From contig JBJTOK010000021.1 of the NCBI GenBank assembly GCA_046074525.1, positions 62,001 to 126,000 of the forward strand: a DNA stretch of 64,000 nucleotides, given 5' to 3'. How positions within the stretch are numbered: position 1 is the stretch's first letter; every line of letters begins with the position of its first letter. This stretch comes from JAHEZL01 sp046074525 (GTDB taxonomy: Bacteria > Bacteroidota > Bacteroidia > Flavobacteriales_C > GCA-002722245). A program made the position numbers and the translations under genes. The notes under the pieces are model-generated. The model had not been told where the DNA came from. It saw only the letters and a program-made list of their open reading frames with translations, and did not search any database. This document shows positions 8,169 through 16,284 of the stretch, in pieces.

Positions 8169-8735
8169 ATGTCAGGCAAGGAGCGCTATCAGATGCAGCA
8201 AACGATTTTAACCAATGAAAAACGAATTGATGTTTTTCTGAAGGTTATTATTGCCCTTCTTATCATTACAGGTCTGAGTTATTTTTCCCTTCCCTTCTTA
8301 AGTAGGAAAATTGTAAGCCTTATCGAAATGATGGGTGTGCGTGGAGGGCTATATTCCTTTGCAGTTAAGCTTCGTCAGGGAGCAGTTTACAATGCTGCGC
8401 ATTATCCATTTATGGGCTACGGAACAGATTTGTTAGGTTTTGCACATCTTATGTTTGCTTTACTGTTGGTGGGACCTATAATTGATGCTGATAAAAATGA
8501 GTGGGTAATTCGTTTTGGAATCATGGTTTGCACACTATTCATCCCAGTTGTTTTGATTATGGGCTGGATCCGGGAAATTCCAATTATCTGGAGGGTGATG
8601 AGCTGTCTGATGGGGGCTACAGGTTTCTTACTACTGTTTAGAGTTTTCAAGATGGTGAAAATGAATCAGAGGCTGGAGCAAGACATTGAGAGCCTGAATC
8701 AGAAGAAAATCAATCCCGATATCCGTGTGGCCTAA
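8169..8735 (+). CDS. Four-helix membrane protein of the XrtN locus (copy B)
   Basis: 188 residues from the ATG at 8169. An alternative ATG at 8193 has a better ribosome-binding site (AAGGAG) and would give 180 residues. Hydrophobic segments lie at about 23-43, 90-105, 111-132 and 138-160. It shares with the 3718 protein YGTDLLGFAHLMFALL, N-x-W-x-I-x-FG, IP, MGWIREIPIIW and GATGF, all in the same order and spacing. Together they bracket the VIT protein and exosortase. The C-terminal tail is charged and helical. No known enzyme motif is present. I infer an accessory role in the exosortase N pathway. The next gene is convergent, with only 5 bp between stop codons. Confidence 0.72.
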   Translation: MSGKERYQMQQTILTNEKRIDVFLKVIIALLIITGLSYFSLPFLSRKIVSLIEMMGVRGGLYSFAVKLRQGAVYNAAHYPFMGYGTDLLGFAHLMFALLLVGPIIDADKNEWVIRFGIMVCTLFIPVVLIMGWIREIPIIWRVMSCLMGATGFLLLFRVFKMVKMNQRLEQDIESLNQKKINPDIRVA

Positions 8736-8740
8736 GGGCT

Positions 8741-10393
8741 TTATTTCACTATAAATTTTAAGGTATTGCTCATTACATTGTCGGGAGTGGCCAGACGGAT
8801 GAAATAGAGTCCGCTGCTCAAATTGGCCGACAAAAGTGCACTATAGTTGCCATCTTCGATATTTTCGGCCATATATTCGGCCATCTTTTTACCTGTCACA
8901 TCATAAATGTAAACTGAGGCAGAGGCCTTAGAAGGGAAATCGTAATTCACTGTTATCTCTCCGGAAGTGTGATTGTAATACACCCAATACAATTTAAGGA
9001 TACTGCCTAAAGCCGGATTTGGTGCGTCTTCCCCGCAATAGCCTTTCACAGCTTTTACGGAGTTAAAGAGGTTGAGGCGGCCATTGGAAGCGACTCTGTC
9101 CTGAAAGGCATTTTTCACTTCTGCATTTTGAAGAATAAAATCACGCATCAATGCTGCTCCTTCGGAAGGATGGGTTCGGCATAAATTCAAAATGGAGTCG
9201 CAGGCTGATGAATACAATACCGCTACAGCGCCCGCCACCTGAGGCGCAGCAAAGGAAGTCCCGAAATCATAAACATAAGCTCCTCCGGTCTGGGTAATAT
9301 AAATATCGGCGGCAGGAGCAGCAATATCCACATTGGTTTTGCCGTAGGCCGCCGGAACAGCGAGTTCATCCTTGTTGGTGGAATTGGTGACATTGATAAG
9401 AAAATTGCTTGGGCAGTTGCCAGGCATGTCATTGTTTACATCGTAATCGACTGTTTTATTGGCTGCAGCTACCGTGCTTATAATGCCCAGGTTGCCCATG
9501 AAATCAAACATATTACACCATACGGCATAATTAGCCGGATCGCCGTTGTTGATACCAAAAGAAGAATTGATAGCCACCACAAAAGCCCCTGAATCGCCAT
9601 TGGAAGAGTTATACAACTGTCGCATTGCAATCACATAGTCGTAAGCCTTGATCACCGAATCGGAATAAACAGCACCAAGATGTACCGGTAATATCCTGCT
9701 GCCAAACGCTACGCCCGCCACTCCTTTTCCGTTATTGCCAATGGCAGCGGCTGTTCCTGCTACTTTGGTGGCGTGACCTTTATCAAGGGTAGGGGTGTGG
9801 GGCTGACCGTTGCTGGAAGCAATGTTCCAGCCATAGTAATCATCTACGTAGCCGTTGGCATCATTATCAAGCAGATCATTGGGTATTTCATGTCGGTTTT
9901 TCCAAAAGTGAATGTCCTCGTGAAGGAGATCGAAACCGCCGTCGACAATAGCAATTACAATAGTGTCACCTTGTATTGTTGCAGCACCATTGCCGTACTT
10001 CCAGGCCAAGTCGGCATCAATATCGGCATCGGCCAAAGCGCCAAAATTGCCATTGTTCATTAGGTGCCACTGCAAAGAAAAATTAGGATCGCTGGGGATT
10101 AAATTCCTGAATGAAATCAGTTGGTTGTATTGCGTGGCAATGACTTCAGGGAGTTGGTACAGAGCGTTGCTTAAAGAAGAATCGTTGCAGAGCGCAGTGT
10201 AAGACCATATATTCATTGACTTTGACAGCTGCTCGCCAACAGCGAGTGGACAGGCGGAATGACTGCGGTTGAATTTTTCCTTCACAGTATGCGGATCAAT
10301 GCCAGTGCTCAGCTGAACAATGATTTTTTGTGCCTGGCCCCTTGCCGAACCAAATGCAAATACCAGTAAAATATAGATGAATAAGCCTTTCAC
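8741..10393 (-). CDS. S8 family subtilisin-like serine peptidase with T9SS sorting domain
   Basis: 550 residues. A signal peptide (about 1-19) and a propeptide-like region precede the peptidase S8 domain. All catalytic residues are visible: Asp151 in AIVDGGFD, His207 in DKGHATKVAG and Ser380 in FGTSFAAPQVAG, with the oxyanion Asn312 in AAANKT. The last about 85 residues form a type A T9SS C-terminal domain (VYIYDVTGKKMAEY, LSSGLYFIRL). The enzyme is therefore exported across the outer membrane and released or surface-attached. Its role is probably extracellular protein degradation. The gene is convergent with the 8169 gene (5-bp gap) and has no visible operon partner. Confidence 0.93.
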   Translation of the reverse strand: MKGLFIYILLVFAFGSARGQAQKIIVQLSTGIDPHTVKEKFNRSHSACPLAVGEQLSKSMNIWSYTALCNDSSLSNALYQLPEVIATQYNQLISFRNLIPSDPNFSLQWHLMNNGNFGALADADIDADLAWKYGNGAATIQGDTIVIAIVDGGFDLLHEDIHFWKNRHEIPNDLLDNDANGYVDDYYGWNIASSNGQPHTPTLDKGHATKVAGTAAAIGNNGKGVAGVAFGSRILPVHLGAVYSDSVIKAYDYVIAMRQLYNSSNGDSGAFVVAINSSFGINNGDPANYAVWCNMFDFMGNLGIISTVAAANKTVDYDVNNDMPGNCPSNFLINVTNSTNKDELAVPAAYGKTNVDIAAPAADIYITQTGGAYVYDFGTSFAAPQVAGAVAVLYSSACDSILNLCRTHPSEGAALMRDFILQNAEVKNAFQDRVASNGRLNLFNSVKAVKGYCGEDAPNPALGSILKLYWVYYNHTSGEITVNYDFPSKASASVYIYDVTGKKMAEYMAENIEDGNYSALLSANLSSGLYFIRLATPDNVMSNTLKFIVK

Positions 10394-10486
10394 GCCATCT
10401 TTGTTGTCCGAAATATAAGGATAAACCCAGGAAGATTTAATATCAATTTATTTTATTATTTTTGAAAAACTATAAATAATAGCTAT

Positions 10487-11431
10487 ATGACTTTGACTCA
10501 ATATCAATACATCGTTGCAGTAGATATTTATAAATCCTTTGCAAAAGCAGCCGATCATTGCTTTGTTACACAGCCTACCTTGAGCATGCAAATTCAAAAG
10601 CTTGAAGAAGAATTAGGGGTGACTTTATTCGATCGCAGTAAAAAGCCAGTGGCGACAACCGATATTGGTCGGCAGATTGTTGATCAGGCGAAAATATTGC
10701 TGGATGAGGCGGGTCGTATCAATGAAATTATTCAAGTCAATAAAGGGGAAATCAAAGGGCAGTTCCGATTGGCCTTGATACCAACGATTGCGCCTTCTAT
10801 TATTCCGCGCTTCTTAAAGGAGTTTACCGAAAAATATCCGCAGCTCGAATTGCACATTACCGAGCTGCAAACAGAAATTATTTTGGATCAGCTGAAGAAA
10901 GGGTTGATTGATGCGGCCATTGTGGCAACTCCATTGAGTGCCGAAGGAGTGATTGAAAAACCTTTATACAATGAGCCTTTCATGGCCTTTGTTCCCGAAA
11001 CACATCGTTTGTATAAAGAGAAATTCCTCACCACAAAAGAACTTGATATCCATGATCTTTTATTATTGAAGGAGGGCCATTGCTTCAGGAATAGCGTGAT
11101 TAACTTGTGTAATAATGCCTTTCGGAAAAATGAAAAATCGGCAAGTATTCATCTGGAAAGTGGAAACTTTGAAACACTGATAAAGTTGGCCAAACAGGGT
11201 TTTGGCATGACGCTGATTCCTTATTTACTGTCGCTGGAGCTTAAAGAAACAGAGGATAAAAAGTACATTCGTCCTTTTGGAAAGCCACAACCTTCCAGGG
11301 AAATCAGTATCATTTACCGTAGGGCACAGCTGAAGATCCATGTGATTGAAAAAATTGCGGAGGCAGTGCAGAAATCAGTGCCGAAGCACATGGTGAGTGC
11401 AAAGGACATGAAGGTGGTGGGGCCGGTATAA
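10487..11431 (+). CDS. oxyR: LysR-type hydrogen-peroxide regulator OxyR
   Basis: 314 residues. The N-terminal LysR helix-turn-helix (about 1-60, with KAADHCFVTQPTLSMQIQKL) is followed by a substrate-binding-like regulatory domain. The redox pair is intact: Cys199 in KEGHCFRN and Cys208 in INLC have exactly the E. coli OxyR numbering and 9-residue spacing, so a peroxide-sensing disulphide is expected. A -7 element TATTTTTG lies at 10457-10464. No catalase or peroxiredoxin gene is adjacent, so its targets are elsewhere. It converges on the 11500 gene, with a 25-bp-stem palindrome filling the gap. Confidence 0.93.
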   Translation: MTLTQYQYIVAVDIYKSFAKAADHCFVTQPTLSMQIQKLEEELGVTLFDRSKKPVATTDIGRQIVDQAKILLDEAGRINEIIQVNKGEIKGQFRLALIPTIAPSIIPRFLKEFTEKYPQLELHITELQTEIILDQLKKGLIDAAIVATPLSAEGVIEKPLYNEPFMAFVPETHRLYKEKFLTTKELDIHDLLLLKEGHCFRNSVINLCNNAFRKNEKSASIHLESGNFETLIKLAKQGFGMTLIPYLLSLELKETEDKKYIRPFGKPQPSREISIIYRRAQLKIHVIEKIAEAVQKSVPKHMVSAKDMKVVGPV

Positions 11432-11436
11432 AATGG

Positions 11437-11495
11437 GAGTGCGAGTGGGATTTGAGGATGGAGATCTGCCCCATCCTCAAATCCCGCTCGCACTC
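11437..11495. terminator. 25-bp-stem palindrome between convergent genes
   Basis: The left arm 11437-11461 (GAGTGCGAGTGGGATTTGA and on) and right arm 11471-11495 pair over 25 bp with a single G-T wobble. The loop is 9 nt (11462-11470). The element nearly fills the 68-bp gap between oxyR (+) and the 11500 gene (-). There is no T-tract on either side. It probably works as a bidirectional transcription block or RNA-stabilising hairpin. It is far longer than an ordinary intrinsic terminator. Confidence 0.6.
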
Positions 11496-11499
11496 TGAT

Positions 11500-11826
11500 T
11501 TATTTGCTGCTCTTCTTGCCGCTGCTTCTTCCTGTTTTTCTCTTGCGTTTGCCCCATGTTTCATAGAAAGGAGGCTTCTTGTTTTTCTTGCGGCGTTCAG
11601 CTTCTTTCAATGATTTTTTCATTCTTTTCTGAACTTCTTTCTGCTGCATTTTTATGTGCCTTTCCTTCTGCTCTTTTTCCGCTTCTTCGGCGCTGATCGT
11701 TCTTTTCTTTTTTCTCTCTTCCTGTTTTTTTTCACTCTTCGATTGCGCCATTACAGGGGTTCCCAACGTTATAAAGAAAACGAGGGAGAGAAGGGTGAGT
11801 ATCTTTTTATAATTTCCTGAAGTCAT
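11500..11826 (-). CDS. Small secreted Lys/Arg/Glu-rich protein
   Basis: 108 residues. A clear signal peptide (about 8-27, ending VMAQ) is followed by a mature part of about 80 residues. That part is almost all Lys, Arg, Glu, Gln and Ser, predicted to be one long charged helix, then a PPFYETWGKRKRK segment and a basic tail. No enzyme domain is present. Similar short lysine-rich exported proteins are common in Bacteroidota and unassigned. Periplasmic nucleic-acid or envelope binding is possible but unsupported. Confidence 0.7.
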   Translation of the reverse strand: MTSGNYKKILTLLSLVFFITLGTPVMAQSKSEKKQEERKKKRTISAEEAEKEQKERHIKMQQKEVQKRMKKSLKEAERRKKNKKPPFYETWGKRKRKTGRSSGKKSSK

Positions 11827-11928
11827 TTTACTTGCTTTGTCCCGACAACTATTTGTTAAATCCTGCGTCTGTAATAATAAACAGAAATAAAGTAAGTTGT
11901 ATCGGCAGATCTTGTATTTTTACCTTAT

Positions 11929-12360
11929 ATGAAATCAACGTTTCCTCTCATCAAAGTATTTTCGGCGATTCTTATTTTACTCTTTACTTTTTCGTGCAGC
12001 AAAGATAATTCCTATATCCCTTATGTTCCAGTGAACATTCAGATTAATTTGCAGAATCCTGATTATATCAATTTAAAAACTGTGGGTGGTTGGGTTTATC
12101 TCAATGGCGGTTCCAGAGGACTTATTATATACCGCGCCGATATTAATGATTTCAAGGCTTACGACAGGCATTGTCCCTATAAACCTGAAGATGCTTGCGG
12201 GAAGGTGGATGCCGATAACCAAACACTTACAGCTTCTGATACCTGTTGCGGATCAAAGTTTCAGCTTTTTGATGGTTCGGTGCTGAAGTCACCTGCTACA
12301 AGATCTTTGCAGCAATATCAGACTTCTTTCGACGGGAATATACTCAGCATTAACAATTAA
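11929..12360 (+). CDS. Lipoprotein with degenerate Rieske-like fold
   Basis: 143 residues. A lipoprotein signal has its Cys at 23 (LFTFSCS). The rest aligns with a Rieske [2Fe-2S] domain: FKAYDRHCPYKPEDAC (75-90) matches the first ligand loop, and DTCCGSKFQLFDGSVLKSPA (104-123) matches the second. The canonical ligands (Cys-X-His and Cys-X-X-His) are not intact. Cys82 is kept but its partner His is Tyr84, and the second pair reads Asp104 and Cys107. A normal cluster is unlikely. Cys90, Cys106 and Cys107 could form disulphides or bind another metal. It is monocistronic, with a hairpin just after the stop. Confidence 0.7.
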   Translation: MKSTFPLIKVFSAILILLFTFSCSKDNSYIPYVPVNIQINLQNPDYINLKTVGGWVYLNGGSRGLIIYRADINDFKAYDRHCPYKPEDACGKVDADNQTLTASDTCCGSKFQLFDGSVLKSPATRSLQQYQTSFDGNILSINN

Positions 12361-12394
12361 AAAAGGCAACAGAGTTTGCTCCGTTGCCTCTTCC
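12361..12394. terminator. Bidirectional hairpin terminator
   Basis: GGCAACAGAG (12365-12374), loop TTTG and CTCCGTTGCC (12379-12388) form a 10-bp stem with one mismatch. On the minus strand it is followed by a T-run (complement of the A-run ending at 12364), so it should terminate the chitinase gene ending at 12414. It lies right after the Rieske-like gene and may serve both. Confidence 0.6.
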
Positions 12395-12413
12395 GCAGAT
12401 AAACTACGTTAGG

Positions 12414-13628
12414 TTACTGCTTCACTAATTTCATTGCACTTATCTTTTCATCGCTGCTGATCATGCAGGTAAAGATGCCTTGCGGCAGCATACTGATGTC
12501 AACAGGCTGATTCTGGCTAAGTGTATATTCCAGTATTTTTTTACCACTAATGTCGTAGAACGCCAGCACAACCAATTTTTCGTTATCCATGTTGAATATC
12601 AGGAAATCATTGGCAGGATTAGGGTAGAGGCTGAAACCGGCATTTTCCACATTTTGAACGCTTATCTTTTCGGTAAGCACTTCGTTCATTGCACCAATCA
12701 GCGATCGGCTGTCGGTAGTAGGATAATCGAACTGCAGTGTCCACCACATAGTTCCGCTTGCTTTATCAATCGCCAGTTCGGTTTTTTTCTTGATAGTTGG
12801 AATGCCATTGTAGTAAATAACTCCATTCGTGGTTGTGTTGATGGAATCCTGATCAATAGCCCTGGAGTAAGATCCTACAATTTGTTTGATGGTCATGCTG
12901 CTGTTGCCGCCGGTTTCCCAGCGGTAACCATAATTGGGCAAGCCCAGAACGAGTTTGCTTTTTGGAAGTCCCCTGGTTACTCCCCAGTAATAAAGGTCGT
13001 CTTCAGCAGCTTCGTAGGTTGAGTGTGGTCCTGGACCAGTCCAGGTTCCATACTGATCATAAGACATGATGTTGACGAAATCAAACAAGGCAAGCGTAGC
13101 GTCATAAATGTCCCATCCATTCCATGTCGCCACCGCTGCGGTGAGCAGCTTGTTTTCTTTTTTCAGCTCCACCGACAAAGCCTGTACAAAGTCGTTGTAG
13201 TTCCCGTCAATAGCCGATCCTTCCAGGTCCATGTCGATACCATCGAGATTCCAGGTTTTCGTGAAAGTCACGATTTTAGTGATGAAAGCATCTCTGTTGG
13301 CCGCTTCCATCAATGTGGCCCACGCTGATGTTGCTCCTGCTCCTCCCAGGGAAGCCAGTACTTTTGCGTTGTTGTTGTGGATGGTTTGCACCGCCGTGCT
13401 TAAGTTGGTGGTGGGACTCAGGGTTCCTGAGTTACTCGGATTAATGAAGGCAATGTTGACGTGCGTGATAATGCTGTAGTCAATTTTGCCTGCGTCAGTG
13501 GCAATGTTCCCCCAATTGGTAAGATAGCCTACCGTTTTGAATTGCGCGCCGAACGCTGATGAAATAAATAATAAAAAAAATAAGAAAGAAAAAGTAGTCG
13601 TCGTCCCCATCATACTTGAATGTTTCAT
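12414..13628 (-). CDS. GH18 chitinase-type glycoside hydrolase with T9SS sorting domain (copy 1)
   Basis: 404 residues: signal peptide (about 1-28), one GH18 TIM-barrel domain (about 30-320) and a T9SS type A C-terminal domain (about 330-404, with FSLYPNPANDFL and IFTCMISSDEKIS). The catalytic motif DGIDMDLE is at 129-136, with Glu136 as proton donor. GH18 enzymes cleave beta-1,4 N-acetylglucosamine chains, so chitin or a related glycan is the likely substrate, attacked outside the cell. The barrel fold also fits an endo-beta-N-acetylglucosaminidase. A close paralogue lies 63 bp away on the same strand, so this is a tandem duplication. Confidence 0.9.
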   Translation of the reverse strand: MKHSSMMGTTTTFSFLFFLLFISSAFGAQFKTVGYLTNWGNIATDAGKIDYSIITHVNIAFINPSNSGTLSPTTNLSTAVQTIHNNNAKVLASLGGAGATSAWATLMEAANRDAFITKIVTFTKTWNLDGIDMDLEGSAIDGNYNDFVQALSVELKKENKLLTAAVATWNGWDIYDATLALFDFVNIMSYDQYGTWTGPGPHSTYEAAEDDLYYWGVTRGLPKSKLVLGLPNYGYRWETGGNSSMTIKQIVGSYSRAIDQDSINTTTNGVIYYNGIPTIKKKTELAIDKASGTMWWTLQFDYPTTDSRSLIGAMNEVLTEKISVQNVENAGFSLYPNPANDFLIFNMDNEKLVVLAFYDISGKKILEYTLSQNQPVDISMLPQGIFTCMISSDEKISAMKLVKQ

Positions 13629-13691
13629 GGTACAATGGTTTTAAGTGTTACCAAACTAAGATAACCGACGGGAACGACAAATCCAAAATAA

Positions 13692-14909
13692 TTATTCTTT
13701 TACCAGCTTAAGTACGGCAGCCTTTTTATTGGTAATGATTCTGCAGGTGTAAATGCCCGGCGCAAGGAAATTGATATTGAAGCTTTGCGAAAAGGTTCCT
13801 GCTGACACCTCACCGTTATAGAGTGCTGCCGTTTTTTTTCCGCTGATATCGAAAAGCTCTACCGTGGCAGTTCCTCTTTCACTGGCTGCAAAGCTCAGGG
13901 TGAAAGTTTCTGATGATGGATTAGGGTAGAGTCTCACTTCTTCGAGTCCCTGAATATCTTTTATTGAATTGGGCAATACTTCTCCCATGGCGCGCAGCAA
14001 CGAACGACTATCAGAAGTAGGGTAATCGTAAGGCAAAGCCCACCACATCACACCGCCGGCATTGTCCAGTGCATACTGAGTTTTCTGCTTGATGGTATTG
14101 ATGCTGTTGTGGTAAATAATTCCGCCGCTGGTGGTGTGTATGGAATCCTGTGTTGTCGCTCTGGCGTAAGAATTCACTATGGTTTTATAGGTGAAAAGGT
14201 TATTGCTTCCCGATTCCCAGCTATAGCCGTAACTAGGGAGTCCGAGAATCACTTTTTCTTCCGCCTGCTTGCGTGTGGTTTTCCAGTAGTACATATCATC
14301 GGTAGCATTTTTGTAGGAAGAATGCTGGCATGGAGTACTCCAGGTTCCGCAAAAATCATAGGACATTACATTGATGAAATCGAAGGCATCCAGAGTGTCA
14401 TCATAAATGTCCCAGCCTGTGGAAGTTGCAACAGCTGCGGTGAGCAATTTTCCTGAAGGAACCGCTGCTTTGAGTGCCAGCACAAAATCGTTGTAATTGC
14501 CGTCGATCGCTGATCCTTCCAGGTCCATGTCAATACCGTCGAGGTTATAGTCGTTGATCAGCTTTACAATTTTTACAATAAAGGCATCACGCTGATCGGA
14601 AGCCATGAGAGTGGCCCATGTGCTTGGTGATCCTGCTCCGCCAAAGGATGCAAGGACTTTAACATTGTGACTGTGAATGAGAGTGACGACAGTGCTTAAA
14701 TTGCTTGTCGGACTTAGATTCCCGTTATCATCGGGGTTAATAAACGCAATATTGATGTGCGTTACTTTTGTATAATCGACATTGTTGGCATTATTAACAA
14801 AATTGCCCCAGTTGTAAAGGTATCCCACTACCTTGAACTCGGCTTTTAATGCAACAGAAAAGAAAATTAAGAAAGAAGTTGTAATCCCCATTATTCGTGA
14901 ATGCTTCAT
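13692..14909 (-). CDS. GH18 chitinase-type glycoside hydrolase with T9SS sorting domain (copy 2)
   Basis: 405 residues with the same plan as the 12414-13628 protein: signal peptide (about 1-22), GH18 barrel with DGIDMDLE at 124-131 (Glu131 catalytic), and a T9SS type A domain starting near LYPNPSSETF. Long identical stretches in the barrel (DGIDMDLEGSAIDGNYNDFV) show recent duplication. The C-terminal domains have diverged far more. Upstream bases also match around TTCATG and AATGGTTTT, so the duplication included the leader. No strong terminator separates the two copies, so they may be co-transcribed. Confidence 0.9.
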   Translation of the reverse strand: MKHSRIMGITTSFLIFFSVALKAEFKVVGYLYNWGNFVNNANNVDYTKVTHINIAFINPDDNGNLSPTSNLSTVVTLIHSHNVKVLASFGGAGSPSTWATLMASDQRDAFIVKIVKLINDYNLDGIDMDLEGSAIDGNYNDFVLALKAAVPSGKLLTAAVATSTGWDIYDDTLDAFDFINVMSYDFCGTWSTPCQHSSYKNATDDMYYWKTTRKQAEEKVILGLPSYGYSWESGSNNLFTYKTIVNSYARATTQDSIHTTSGGIIYHNSINTIKQKTQYALDNAGGVMWWALPYDYPTSDSRSLLRAMGEVLPNSIKDIQGLEEVRLYPNPSSETFTLSFAASERGTATVELFDISGKKTAALYNGEVSAGTFSQSFNINFLAPGIYTCRIITNKKAAVLKLVKE

Positions 14910-15008
14910 GATATAATGGTTTTTAATTCATTGACAAGATAAACTGATTTCGGTAAGAAAGCAAAAAAAAATCCCATTGATTTCAAGGATTTCCATTGAT
15001 TTTAATAG

Positions 15009-15041
15009 AAAAAACCTCCGCGGGGGATGCGGAGGTTTTTT
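15009..15041. terminator. Bidirectional intrinsic terminator
   Basis: AAAAAACCTCCGC (15009-15021), a 7-nt loop, then GCGGAGGTTTTTT (15029-15041). The GC stem carries T-runs on both strands. It is placed to end transcription of the minus-strand gene at 15082-16008 before the chitinase pair. Confidence 0.88.
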
Positions 15042-15081
15042 GCGACACTACACTAACTACTACGAATTGAACTATTAAAGC

Positions 15082-16008
15082 TTATTCTACTACCAGTTTG
15101 CTTTGTCCTTCATTCGACTGGAGTACATAGATGCCCGCTGAAAGTGTACTGATATCCAATTTTGTTGCAGAGTTTGCTGATAACAACAGCTGACCCATTG
15201 TATTGTATACATTCACATTGGTGAGTTGTTGTGAAAAAGTCACCATTCCATCCTGTGAAGGATTTGGGTATACAGAAATCATTTTGTTGCTGATTTCACT
15301 TACGCCTGTACCTGCCACATTTCCTATTTTAACATAGTTGAAAGTGAAGGTTGCATCAGTGATTGCGAGTGGTCCCCAGCCATTGCTTTCAGGCTGGTCG
15401 GCGTTAACAATAGTGAAATCAATTTCAACTACTTTCAACAAATCCAAACCGGTTGAGAAGGTAGGAGTTCCGTTAACCCATGTCTTGTGCTGACCGCCGG
15501 TGAAATCGCCACTGAAAACTTTGGTTTCGTTGGGAGCAATGCTCAATACTCTGTAATTATCGCCGTTGGCATCACAGTTGATGAATTTTTTGTTTTCGTC
15601 AACAAGAGCGATATCAAAATACAGGGCGATAGAAGAAGTATTGGTTACCGATACTTCAAATGTTGCGTTTCCTGACAAATCAAGTTTAGTAGAGATCCCC
15701 ATTGGCATCCAGCAGTTGCTGCCTTGTGTTACCACCAAGTTCATTTTACCATTGCCCGAACGGGTGATAGCATATTTATTGGCTGCAAAGCAAGGATCGG
15801 TGTTGCTTGGCTGGCTGGAGTTACCCAAAGCATCTTTACCCCACCAGTAAATACCGTCAGGATAGTTCGGATCGGCCGGGTTCGGATCAGCATATGGAGT
15901 TGCACTTGCAAAATCGTCATAGATGGCCTTTTTTCTATATCCAGGGGTTTGTGCACTTACCATCGATACGGTAGCGGTTAAAAGCAGCAGAGTAAAAATT
16001 CGTTTCAT
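15082..16008 (-). CDS. T9SS-exported protein of unknown function
   Basis: 308 residues: signal peptide (about 1-19, ending VSAQ), a central region of about 210 residues, and a T9SS type A domain (ISVYPNPSQDGMVTFSQQ, then LSAGIYVLQ). The centre has Asp/Asn/Trp-rich beta-strand patterns (for example PDGIYWWGKDALG). It looks like a beta-sandwich, perhaps a carbohydrate-binding module, but no named family is certain. The two chitinase genes beyond the 15009 terminator suggest a link to polysaccharide use (inference). No catalytic motif is recognised. Confidence 0.72.
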   Translation of the reverse strand: MKRIFTLLLLTATVSMVSAQTPGYRKKAIYDDFASATPYADPNPADPNYPDGIYWWGKDALGNSSQPSNTDPCFAANKYAITRSGNGKMNLVVTQGSNCWMPMGISTKLDLSGNATFEVSVTNTSSIALYFDIALVDENKKFINCDANGDNYRVLSIAPNETKVFSGDFTGGQHKTWVNGTPTFSTGLDLLKVVEIDFTIVNADQPESNGWGPLAITDATFTFNYVKIGNVAGTGVSEISNKMISVYPNPSQDGMVTFSQQLTNVNVYNTMGQLLLSANSATKLDISTLSAGIYVLQSNEGQSKLVVE

Positions 16009-16252
16009 AAAAATTGGTTTAGTAAAATAGTTTAGGTCAAAGCTATAGTAGAGGTGAAGGGCACACCAGTTTTAAGCATCGACAAAACCCTGAAGCATTT
16101 CCGGACAAAACACTCCCGTTTGTTTTAGTTGTTTGATATACAAGTAGTTGGATGGTTTGTTTTTAGGAAACAAGTATTTAATGAATTTCTTTTTTCAACT
16201 CAACTTGTTATAAAAAAGGAGAAATTTGGGGCGGAGGACCGAACTAAAACTC

Positions 16253-16260
16253 TACCTTTG
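16253..16260 (+). promoter_or_regulatory. -7 promoter element of the GapN-type dehydrogenase gene
   Basis: TACCTTTG matches TAnnTTTG exactly and lies 24 bp before the ATG at 16285. A TTG at 16226-16228 is 24 bp upstream of it, slightly long for a -33 partner. This placement also argues against using any start codon upstream of 16285. Confidence 0.5.
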
Positions 16261-16284
16261 AACCTCCTAATAAAAACCCTTTAT

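Noticed and set aside
16129..16284. N-terminal extension of the GapN-type dehydrogenase
   Set aside because: The extra 52 residues are not family-like and lie across the -7 promoter element at 16253; the ATG at 16285 is preferred.
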